The notes below the pieces were generated by a model. The model saw nothing but the letters and a program-made list of their open reading frames with translations. It made no database searches and had not been told where the DNA came from. Shown one piece after another: positions 22,804 through 32,329 of a DNA stretch of 64,000 bases. The stretch's first letter is position 1. Every line of letters starts with the position of its first letter. The position numbers and the translations under genes were made by a program. The stretch is from Ephemerocybe angulata. Its lineage: Eukaryota; Basidiomycota; Agaricomycetes; Agaricales; Psathyrellaceae. The stretch is taken from NCBI GenBank assembly GCA_013368325.1, contig JAACJK010000060.1:496001-560000 (forward strand). Direction: 5' to 3'.

Positions 22804-23790
22804 TTAAACGTGCCTGCATGGAAACTCGTTCTCCACCAACTGGATATAATAGCCGTCTTCTTGCTCCTCATGATATTCAGGTTTCTTCATCCCCGTCCAG
22901 GTAGCCAAGCATCGCAAGGCGCTGCACCACAGCCCAGCACTTGGCCTTCCAATAGGAAAGTCGTCACTGGGCCAATATTGCGAAAAAGGCATTGGCCCAA
23001 TCTTTGGAGGGCTGTCTTCATCAAGATCCATCAAGTTCCACCTGTAATACGCCCCAAGCCATTTCGCCTTAGACCGGTAAGTAGCCTCTGGGCCCGCATT
23101 CCATCCATGCCACCTGTACTGCTCGCGGTCGTGGGTAGAGTACATCAACGCGCTCCAGAGGAACGACTCCAGACCGTGTCTGTAGCGAGGTTGCTCCGCG
23201 TCTCCGTTGAGGAGATTCATCGCCATGAACGGCATGGTGTCAGCCCGTGGAGCTATCTTGCCACTACTGCCTTTTACCTCCGCCCGTGGTGGTAGGTCGA
23301 AATCGATGAAGGTCCCCCGTGGCACTGGGGAGTGTGATTCCGGGGGGCCATCTATCATTACGAACGCCATATTGCCAAGGCAAACATCGAGATGGCGCAT
23401 CCCAAGATGCCAGAGGTGGTAGTGACCTAGATACAGTGATGAGTGTGCGCACTCTGATCTGCAGCTCTTATCCTGAGACGTACATCGAATGAGATCCCAG
23501 AATGGCGCGTTAAATGCTGAAGGGGAGAGATGGCTGGCAAAGGTTCCGAGAATTGGCGGCATGAGGACCTTGCAGACCGGCGGCGGCGTAGTCGTAGTCG
23601 GGGAGTCAGCCCGAGGTGGGAAAGTTAACGCCTCATGCTTGCTGACTTGTTTTTCGACTGGGCTGTGGGGAGACAATGCGAGGTTCTTGATTCCGGAGCA
23701 GTAGGATTGGGGGCTTCTATCAAGCTCTCTTTCCCCACCATTGAAGGCGGGTGTCACTTCAAAGGTCTTATAGTGGTCAATATTCATCAC
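22804..23790 (-). CDS. FunK1-like kinase C-lobe protein (paralog 1)
   Basis: Exons 23790-23484 and 23426-22804. The 57-base intron between them is in frame, so the locus also reads as one open frame. About 309 residues. Kinase landmarks are FWDLIRC, the catalytic loop MRHLDVCLGNMAF (HxD and Asn kept), FIDFD in place of DFG, and MPFMAMNLLNGD followed by YRHGLESFLWSALMY, the fungal FunK1 signature. The end is CLATWTGMKKPEYHEEQEDG and QLVENEFPC. No glycine loop or VAIK lysine is present upstream, so the ATP-binding N-lobe is missing. It is likely a pseudokinase or scaffold. A paralog lies on the other strand at 38624-39740. A divergent coiled-coil gene starts about 0.8 kb away. Confidence 0.72.
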   Translation of the reverse strand: MMNIDHYKTFEVTPAFNGGERELDRSPQSYCSGIKNLALSPHSPVEKQVSKHEALTFPPRADSPTTTTPPPVCKVLMPPILGTFASHLSPSAFNAPFWDLIRCTSQDKSCRSECAHSSLYLGHYHLWHLGMRHLDVCLGNMAFVMIDGPPESHSPVPRGTFIDFDLPPRAEVKGSSGKIAPRADTMPFMAMNLLNGDAEQPRYRHGLESFLWSALMYSTHDREQYRWHGWNAGPEATYRSKAKWLGAYYRWNLMDLDEDSPPKIGPMPFSQYWPSDDFPIGRPSAGLWCSALRCLATWTGMKKPEYHEEQEDGYYIQLVENEFPCRHV

Positions 23791-24563
23791 TGGTATTACA
23801 CTGACGTCGAGAGCTTTGAGGTTAGTTTAGGAATATGCATGATGGTATTTGTGCTGGCCTTACAAGGGCGTGTTCGGTGAGAGAGCTTCAAGAACGCACT
23901 ACAGCGAGAAGGAAGGGCGAGGAAAGGGTAAAGGTAAGCGAGCAAGCTCTACTATCAACGACTTTATATAACGGGACGGATCCCAGACATCTGACTAATA
24001 AGCTCCAATCTTATTCGGCCCCTCGGGCGCTTATCTTGACAGGAGTCTCGGACGAGGCTACACGAGGGGGGTATTCATTGCCATATGAGAATGAATGGGA
24101 CTCGATTCAACTTCTAGGGACTGACACATCCCATCTGAAGATGATGGAAAGATATCTATGCATAATGTATTGAATTAAGGTCATTTGCCCCCTCCATTTC
24201 AATTACCGTAATATACGGGAGAGTCGGAAGCGAGTTATGAGTGCAACGAGGCTAGAGAATTGACATTGGACTTTGGTCGGGCTATCATTGTAGGCCGGGC
24301 AGTGCCAAAGCCCAAGCCAGCTTGAATGACAAACGGCATATCCCCGCTTTGGGCGCTTAATGCCATGCTCAGTACAATAACCATTGTTCCCAGTGGCACA
24401 GCGTCTTTGTGAGTAGAAGGCATCTGAAATTGGACGATAGGCAGCGGAATAGTAGAAATTACGCTATATAAGGGCTGATTTCCCCAGTTTCAATCCCCAG
24501 TCTCAAGTCTTCCACTTTCCCCCACTGATACTAGGCTACGTTCCAACTTCCCGACAACCTAAA
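23791..24563. promoter_or_regulatory. Bidirectional intergenic region with two TAAGCGCCC motifs
   Basis: Shared promoter region of the FunK1-like gene (left) and the coiled-coil gene (right). The 9-mer TAAGCGCCC appears twice in inverted form, GGGCGCTTA at 24025-24033 and 24351-24359. A TATATAAG at 24465-24472, in the context GCTATATAAGGGC, serves the right-hand gene. The same 13-base core occurs before the VWA gene. Confidence 0.55.
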
Positions 24564-25260
24564 ATGTAAGTTCGGCTAGCAATCGGCACAGACAGACGCT
24601 AAGTGCATATCTTACAGGCCCTCTCGACGGTCGCGAGCCAGACTTAACAACAGTCGCTTTCCACCCATGAAGGGGACACATCCCATAGCCGACCACGCCT
24701 CCCTCACACCCCAGGCTAGGGACGCCGAAATCGCCCAGTTGAAGGCCAAGCTTCTTCATGAACAAAGCAAAAAGCTATTATTCAATTCTATGCTCGAGGG
24801 TTCTTCTAAGGCACCACTCTCGAAAGACTCTGAGGTGGCAACCCGTAGCCCGTGCCTCAGCGACTCGACGGACTCCGATCGACTATCTTCCCAGACATCA
24901 GTTCAAAGTGCTCCTGCCACAAGCACCACTCTGAACGACGCACCTGAACTGGATGCTCACAATGACGATTCATCTCGCGAACTGTCTAATACAGAACTTG
25001 ACGAGCTACTTGCTAAGGACTTTGAGTCCTTTGCAAACCGATCCGGGGAAACGTCCTTACCTGTCTCCCCCACTTTCGACTTCGATTGGACTTCGCTCCC
25101 CCCGGCTCTCTGTGAAGGGAATCGATCTCCTTCCCCTGCGTCGACGGATATATCTCTGTCTGAGATCAACGAGCTATGCGCCAAATATATTGGGTCAATT
25201 CATGAAAACGACCCAAGACATCTCTCTCGCAGTAGACTTGAAGAATGGTTCAGGATTTAA
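24564..25260 (+). CDS. Small Ser-rich coiled-coil protein with intron-split start codon (paralog 1)
   Basis: Function unknown. The only way to keep the conserved reading frame from the promoter-proximal ATG is to splice inside it. The bases AT (24564-24565) are followed by GTAAGT, and the acceptor TTACAG ends at 24617, so G of the next exon completes ATG. The product (214 residues) starts MPSRRSRARLNN. It continues with LTPQARDAEIAQLKAKLLHE, a short coiled coil shared with the paralog at 35375. A Ser/Thr/Asp-rich stretch follows, with TELDELLAKDFESF and SEINELCAKY acidic helices. An internal ATG at 24667 would give a slightly shorter form. TATA lies 100 bases upstream. Confidence 0.6.
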
Positions 25261-25721
25261 GCCTAGTAGTATACTATAGTACCTTTGGTTGGCACCATAG
25301 ATTTCTCCGGACGCCGGAATATCATAGCGTTTCTGACATAACAGTACACTATCAACTCACTACGGATAACTATACCTGAAAGAATAGTTGCAATGGCTTT
25401 CGCCACATGGTTAACGCGTCGGTGAAGACATTCCTAACGGCAATCAAAACACCGATTTAAGCGCCCGTTTTCCGGCCACCGCACTGACTCGCAAGCTCCC
25501 GCTCCAGCTTCCGACATAAAACCAGTGATTTACTCATATTCCACCCTTTCTATTACTCCTGTCAATGGCTATCCTGGTTCCTAGGCATGCCAAGCGGGTG
25601 GCTTGCACAGCCACATGTTCGCAGAAGAGTTTTGGGCGCCTATTTGATCCACCGCACGTGAACCGAGGGGACTGAGGAGGCGATACGGTGTCTGAGAGAG
25701 AAATGGTTGCCAAGATCACAT
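25261..25721. other. Intergenic region containing one TAAGCGCCC motif
   Basis: TAAGCGCCC at 25458-25466. A 36-codon frame starts at ATG 25565 (MAILVPRHAKRVACTAT) but has no support. No gene called. Confidence 0.4.
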
Positions 25722-26050
25722 CTACCTATGACAGGGCGTCGTCCCATGGATGATTACAAGGTAACCAGGGATTTCTTGTCTTCGAACAGGAAGCAATGGT
25801 ACGCCGAAGGCTGATTCCAAGGTGTAGGCTCCGCCACGGTGTTTCAGCCTTCCAAGCGTTCCATCTGGTTTGAAATCTACTAGAATAGCTGGTATCAGAG
25901 TAAGGATGAGTGCAAAAGAGTCATTCTTTCGAATTAGTCTGAAATCAAAGCAACCAGGCACAGCATTTGCAGCCAAATCTCGATTAGTCATCCTCCACAA
26001 TGCACCCGAAAGGCCTATTTCCGCACTGCTCTTTCCCGAACCACCATCTC
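25722..26050 (-). pseudogene. Orphan exon with P-loop-like GDGGSGKSS motif
   Basis: An open minus-strand segment with a good protein-like composition. It begins RGDGGSGKSSAEIGLSGALW, a Gly-rich loop resembling a Walker A or kinase/GTPase phosphate loop. It continues FRLIRKNDSFALIL and later DGTLGRLKHRGGAYTLESAF, then stops at 25722. No start exon, downstream exon or partner domain was found, and it abuts the promoter of the PIN gene within 40 bases. I do not recognise the family. It is most likely the remnant of a truncated gene. Confidence 0.3.
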
Positions 26051-26090
26051 CTCTCTGAACTTCAAGTTATAACTCAAGTCTAGCTCAGAA

Positions 26091-27292
26091 ATGGCTGAAG
26101 CAAAAGTGTGTTAAATTCTGGGGAAGACGAAGAGGGGATGCTGACGTACAAATTCAATAGATCTCTAACAACAAAATGGCCATGTCTCGCGCTCTCGGAG
26201 CCGCATTTCTCAACCACCAGGTCGAGCAGCTCGAGAAGACGGTTCACGGAACCGCCTCTGGAAATTGGAGAGACCGAAGGGGTCCTGTATCTATTGCTCA
26301 GCCCGTCAGGCGTGGTCCGAGCTCCCCCGGGGTGAAGGTGGCGCCTAGGAAGAAGGGCGGAGAGAGCCAGGTAGCTCAGACAAAGGTAGTCGAAGCTGTG
26401 CCCGCTGCGCGACGAGCGGCCGTAGAGGAGAACGGGAAGGATGCGGATGTCGTGGTCGTAGACGCCAGTGTCCTTGTCCATGCTTTATACAAGGTCAAAA
26501 AGTGGTGCCGCGAGGGAAGGGACGAGGTTATCATTATTCCTCTTGAAGGTGCGTCACAATGCGTTGTGCACGTCGAACACTGCCGACCATGATTGTAAAG
26601 CTCTCAACACCCTCGATTTCCTCAAGAAGGGGAGCAGCACCCTTGCTCAGCGGGCCCGGGCCGCCTCTCGCATTCTGGAGGCCCAAGTAGGCACCAATTC
26701 CCGCATTAGGGTTCAGCGGGACGATGCCTTCGTCCCCTGGGACAAGACCGCCTTCAAAGACGGCACCGATGCCAAGGGGTGCCCAGAGTGGGTCCGCCGG
26801 ATCCTCTGCTGTGCTCAATGGGAGGTCGACCACGTCCAGGAAGAACTCAAGGTCCCAGTCAAGAACCCCAAGGTTATCTTGGCCGTCCTCTCCAATCCCC
26901 CGAACGTTTCTCCACAGGTCGCCACGATCCGGCTTTCGGAGACGGAAGCCCCCCTTACCCCCGTTCCACTCCCAGCCCCCAATCTCAACCACACCAAGCA
27001 CGAACCACGGTCTTCTGGCACCCTTGTCTCTCTTTGGGCGTCGAAGGCTGGGTTAGAGCTTCTCCCGGTCGACCCCACGCTCCCAGGCATCAGGGACGAA
27101 GAGGAGCGTCCGAAGCGAGTCCACGTACCCAACGGGAGGGGTAGAAAGGGGTCGGGGGGTCCCGATCACAGTAACAAGACTGCCATGGTCGAGCGCCCAC
27201 CCGCCGTCATGGCGATGATGGAAATGGTCTCGCAGCCCACCAAGACCGTCCGCCTACTCGCCCGCGGCGAGAAGCTCGAACCCGATTCATAG
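26091..27292 (+). CDS. PIN-like domain protein (predicted ribonuclease fold)
   Basis: Main exons 26176-26548 and 26601-27292 join in phase. A small first exon, ATG at 26091-26105 (MAEAK), is likely, since it splices in frame to ISNNKMAMSRALGAAF. After a basic linker, the PIN-fold strand and first acidic residue appear as DVVVVDASVLVHALYKVKKW. It continues RDEVIIIPLEALNTLDFLKK, the helix that carries the second conserved acid, then STLAQRARAASRILEAQ. The C-terminal third is Pro/Arg-rich and disordered. PIN domains of this type (compare Smg6/Est1 and Swt1) are metal-dependent single-stranded RNases. The RNA substrate here is unknown. The junction PLE|ALNTLDFLKKG restores the family motif, supporting the intron. 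Confidence 0.72.
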
Positions 27293-28075
27293 AGCCCACG
27301 CGACTTTCGTTATCGACCACGAATCTTCTAGAGGACTAGCCTCCCCTGCTCACGAGCTTTCAGAGTGGCTACGACGACCCGCACGGCGACTCGGTGTCTC
27401 GTTTGTATGAACGGCGGATGATCCGGGTGATGGGTTAGGGCGAACGAATGCCAAACCATCCACCCCCTTTTCCATTCGTTCATACCCCCACCACCTCTCA
27501 CTTCTGGGATAGGGTTTCGGTGCTTTCGGTGTTGTTGGGTGTTGGTTGGGCTTGATGTCGTTTCTTTCCATCATTATTCCCCCATACTCTCCCTTTTACC
27601 CCCGAACCCTGATTATCTGTACCCAGTTCTCCATGCTCCCCCGCCCTCCGTTCTCGTTTCATTTATCTCCCTTCTTGATTACCATACTACTAAAACACAC
27701 ATATGTCCATCCTTCATCCCTTTCCCCATCCTTTATGGTATGAACTTCCACCTATCCACTCGCCCCTTGCTATGCCTACCCTTTCATTCCCGGCCCTTGT
27801 ACTGTCTTATCTATGTCTGAGAAAGTGACGATTAAACCATCAATGAGATTAGGTTCTATATGAAGTCAAAGCTCAAGGACAGTATAACAGTACTGGATAT
27901 TTCGGGAACAGCGAATGGATAAGGATTAACATAAACGGGTATGAATAGGGCGTCAGCAAGATAGGTAAAGTAGTCCGCAGATTAAGGATGCCGTTACAGT
28001 CTAGTGTATGTGATGACCAAAAATGGCACAAAGGGCCGCATTCGCGGCGAAGAAACGAACAAAGCTCGACAAGCA
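27293..28075. other. Pyrimidine-rich intergenic region
   Basis: About 780 bases between two convergent 3' ends. The stretch 27540-27820 is strongly C/T-rich on the plus strand. No gene seen. Confidence 0.45.
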
Positions 28076-31000
28076 TCAACCTACAAGTCTCATACGCACA
28101 ACTGTCCTGTCGCCAGGAATGAACGGGTGGCTTTTATCCGCAAACACAGCGATCTCCAACTCGCCCTCCATGACCCGGTGATACGACCGCACCTGCTTCG
28201 TGCCTCCTTCAGCATCCTTTGAAGGGACATTCACCTTCACGGGCTCGCGCCAACAGACGAACCTCGACACCACCCCGCGGTCGAAAACGGTCAAGTACCG
28301 TTTCTGCGAGTACTGCAGCCGCGCCGCATGCCCAATCTCGCGCTGGATCGTCATGACGGTGTCCTCCACCTGCTTCCGCCGCTTCTTCGCAACGTCGTAG
28401 TCCGGCGCGACAAGCGTATACTCTGCGTCGAAGATGAAGATCGAGAGCGAGGGCGCTGTGCCTGGGGGCTGGTGCGCGAAATGCATGGTTTGGGCGTCGA
28501 AAAAGCTCTTTGAGAGGTTCCGGAAGTTCGAGAGGAGAGCGGCCAGGTTCTTGTATTCCGGGTAGGGAGTTGGGGCTCTGGGAGGAATGGCGGGCGTGGA
28601 TGATGTGAGTCGGTTCCGAAGGGCTGGAATTCGGATAGAGAGGGACGACGATTGAGCTTTGGAGGAGGCTTCGGCAACGAGTAGAGCTTGTTTACGGAGG
28701 TTCCGACGCTTGAGCCTCCAGTCTTGAAGACGACATTGGCGACAGTAAGGGTATTTGGAGCTCGAGCTTATTAGCATGCCGCAGTCGTTACTCAAACATC
28801 GACCATCTTCACGCTTCAACTGTTAAAGGATCATGAGAAAAGCGGTTGGAAAGCCTATGTGAAAAGAGGAACTCACAGCGAGTGCCTGTGCCCCGACGAG
28901 CTCATGTCGATACTGCTTTGGGTGGACAACCTGTGTTGATTTCTGTAGTGACTTGTTCTCCTTCGAGCGGGCGCGACATTTTCCACAGAGTTTATACGGG
29001 TACTCGTCGTGCGGAGGGATCATGTGCGAGCAATCCTTCACCGAGCACAACCGCGCTCCCGCGACGAGATTGTAGCTTGGGTCATCATCGTCGAAAGGCT
29101 CCATTGGGATCTACGATTCACGAAATCGTCAGATAGATGAATCGTTTCCATGATACCTGTACTTACCTTGATGGGTATAGACTTCGGCCGTTTCGTCGAG
29201 GCTGGCTTCCCCGTCGAGATACTCCCAAAAGCGTCCTCCAGGACTTGGGCTCCCTTTTTCTCTAGATGCTGCTCCAACTCGGCATCCAGGCGGGCATGCC
29301 TGCCCTGGAGGTTCTGCCGCATCCTTTGGTACCCACGAGCCCCTGCACGACACACAACACAGGTCTTCCAATGATAGTCAGGCTCGAGCTTTTGTGGGCA
29401 TCGGGGATTTGAGCACACTCGGAGGCCTGGTTGTTGTGGCGAGGTAGGCTTCGTAGGGGATGCTGGTGCTTCGACCTTGAGTGGGGGGATAATGAAACGG
29501 GGGTTGGTGGGGGCTCGGTAGCCGATTGAAGTGAAGGGCTCGATCGACCAGATATGGGTGTGGGTGCAGGACTCGAAGGATTTGAAGAAGAGGAAGGCGG
29601 TAGAGTTGGACTGGAGGGCGTCGGGAGATCAACGAGCATTGCGCCGGGAGGGCTGGATGTTGCGGGAGCGGAAGCAAGCGTTGTGGGGCTTGAGGTGGGT
29701 GGGGGGAGTTCGATGGGTGTTGGCGTACTGGGACTCGATGGACTCGGGGTAACAGGAGTAACGAGAGCCTTCGTTGGACTTGAGAGTTCTGACGCATGGA
29801 GGAGAGGACTTGAGGTCGCCGCAGGTTCAGTCTTTACAACTGCCGCCCTCGCCGGAATTCGTATTTTAAGGCCTGTCCGTATTGGAGTCGGTGGAGCTGG
29901 TACTATTTCCTGAGATATCCGGTCAGTAAACTAGCGCCAAAGATGAGAAGACCTGACGCACTTCGACGTCCGAGTCCGCAGACGAATTCTCACTCTCTCC
30001 TTCTGACTCGTCACCGGTGCCCTCCCCATCCCTCTGCGAAATATCGGTAAGGTCACTGTCCCATCCAGAGATGCCAACTTCCTCCTCGCCCTTCGGACCA
30101 GGAGTCACGTCGGAGAACGATGACGAAGAGCTGACGGTCTGTAGGACCTTGGTCAAGTTGAACTCGTCGTGCTCTTCCTCCCGAGCAGTGGTGTCGGCCC
30201 ATGTGACGCCCTTCTTCGTCTTCGATGACTGAGAACTGCTTTGAGCCGCAGCTTCGGCTCGCTTCGTCTTCCAAGCTTTGGAGATGCAGTCCATACATCT
30301 CGCTGCGGGGAGACGGACGTTGATGAGATTTGTACAGCCAGATTCGGAACATGGCTTGAACCCTGAGGTCGACGCAGTTGGCGCAGTTGGCGCTTGTTTC
30401 TTCTGAGCTGGAAGAGGAGGAATCGAAGTCGAGTTCGAGGAAGAAGGGGTTGGAGAGTCCTCTGGGACGGGTGGGGGACCGAGAGGTACGGTTGTAAGGA
30501 GCGGTGGCTGGCTAGAAGAGGGGTCGTGGGAGACCTTCCTGCGCTTGTGATCAGGATGGGGGATGCAGTCAGCGAGCGTAGTCTGTGGCTTCGGGGGAGG
30601 TCGAACGGGAAGTGGAGGCGGCTTGTGGACGATGGGCTTGACATCTTCCTCCGGCTCTGGATTGAACGAAGCTAGGCCCGACTCTGGATACGAGAGATCC
30701 TGAAGTATTGCCTCGAGAGTTAGGCCAAGTTCTGGGGAGATCGACATCAGACGTACCTCTGGATAGCTCAAGTCCTCTGCATCGACGTCGATTGGGGTTT
30801 CGTCCAATGAAGGCTAGATAAACGATTTGAGAAGTGGGCATAAATCATAATCAAAGGGATACATACACTTAGAAGGGCCTCCAAAGCAGCATCGGCATCT
30901 ATATCTGGTTCGATTTTGACCGCTGCAGATGGCAGGGGGCAGATAGGCGCCGGCCGAGGATTCTGTGAAGGTTGAGCTCCACGGGAAGGAAGTGGTGGGA

Positions 31001-31923
31001 TCGCCATTGCGGGGCGATTGTTCGAAGGCTGAATAGGCGCCTTCCGTGATGGCAGTGGGGGATATACTTTCGGTGCTATAGGACGCACCACTGAAGGTAC
31101 TCCTCGTGAAGGGAGGGGTGGGACTGCATGAACAGATGTATGGGAAGGTGGGGCCGGTGCTCGTGAAGGGAGCGGTGGTACCAGGTTCTTCCTATCTCTC
31201 GCTAAGAGCTGCGCAGGCGTCAATACAGAGACGAATTCACGCCTCCGGGGGACATTCCTCGAGCGACAATCCCGACATCGCAAGTGTGGATAAGCCATAG
31301 GAAGTACGACAGAACAGTCCATTCCAGCGCATGGGCGTAAATTCGGATCTTGCAAGGAAAATTCGTGCTTGGAGGCGAGTTGTGATGTCAGTTGGGTTGT
31401 AAGATTCAGCGGGCAATTAGTATGTACCTTCGGCACGAATGGCTGCGACATCTCCCCTCTCGTGGACCCCTTCATCGGCAAGTTTAGCGCCGGTCTGGAA
31501 CCTGATGAATCTCGACTCTGATATTCTTGATTAACACTCAGTCGGTCTGTGACAAAATAGACGTACCGGCATAGCTCTCTGGTGATTCTGTGCGTCGAAG
31601 GCAAGATGGGTTGGTTGGTTAACATCATGAGTGACAACTCGAGAACTCACAGACGCCCGGGAAGTAGAAGTACCGGCTCCCACTCGAGTGGGTAGAGGGG
31701 GGATGCTCGAGTTCGTTCCCTGCTGCTTTCCAGGGTTCGAAGGCATAGGCAGATTCCGAACCCGAGGTTCTGGAAGCGATTCTTGCTTCACAAATACGTG
31801 CGGAGGTAGTGCGTGAGGCGCCTGCATCATCCATAATGGGTTTAGAATCGACATGAAGATGGTATATAGGGGAAAAAAGCGAACCTGTAGCGTCCCGCTC
31901 CCGCCATTTAAACACGCGGTCAT
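28076..31923 (-). CDS. Large protein with five Cys-Cys modules and PPLPSR repeats
   Basis: One many-exon gene from ATG 31923 to stop 28076, near 1,000 residues. First exons: 31923-31885 and 31821-31651, then a tiny exon NHQRAMP and others. Five similar modules follow: CAGMDC..RCRDCRSR (about 31310), CSESGCTN..RCMDCISK (30345), CSNPRCPQ..CVVCRAG (29410), CSVKDCSH..LCGKCRAR (29040) and CLSNDCGM..YCRQCRLQ (28800). Each is CxxxxC, 15-20 residues, CxxC, then a basic helix: a zinc-binding layout. Between modules 1 and 2 lie repeated PPLPSR motifs, which fit the SH3 class II consensus PxxPxR. Long Ser/Pro linkers and an acidic patch precede module 3. The C-terminal domain (AALLSNFRNLSKSFFDAQ ... FIFDAEYTLVAPD ... 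GELEIAVFADKSHP) matches the one-module gene at 14121. Function unknown. Confidence 0.68.
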
Positions 31924-32329
31924 CACGAATTAGGACACGAGGCTGCTAGAGTCTCAGATCGATGTCGATGCTGACTGTGAAAAAAAGTCATTTCTCCAGG
32001 AACGCTACACAGTTCTATAATTCGTTCACTCACCATGAATGGTCAACGGTTAAGGAGGAAAACTGAAGTGTTGGGTGAGCTGGCAACCTGTCAAACCTTA
32101 GTGTGTATCCTCGTCAGGGCTACGACGGAAGCGAAAAAAAATCGTATTCATTGCAAATCCGATCAGATGCTCCTATCGATATAAGCGTAATAGCCCCTAA
32201 GTAGGACTAAATTGGCCGCGATTTGTCGTGACTTGGGTTGAGTAATTTCGGAGGCTGTTCGACGTGGGGTGCACTTTCTCCAGCGACTTTCATCCCCGTT
32301 TCCTGGCCAGAGAATGAGGTAGAGAAGTT
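31924..32329. other. Divergent intergenic region
   Basis: About 400 bases between the multi-module gene and the NTPase-nuclease gene. The 5' exon(s) of the latter may begin here (an open stretch FIPVSWPENEVEKLWVPVG near 32290). Confidence 0.35.

Noticed and set aside
24559..24765. Similar open frames antisense to both coiled-coil genes (24559-24765 minus, 35756-35950 plus)
   Set aside because: Their similarity follows from the paralogy of the sense genes; there are no independent signals.
28004..28222. Short plus-strand frames opposite the multi-module gene
   Set aside because: Shadows of the minus-strand exons, without motifs.
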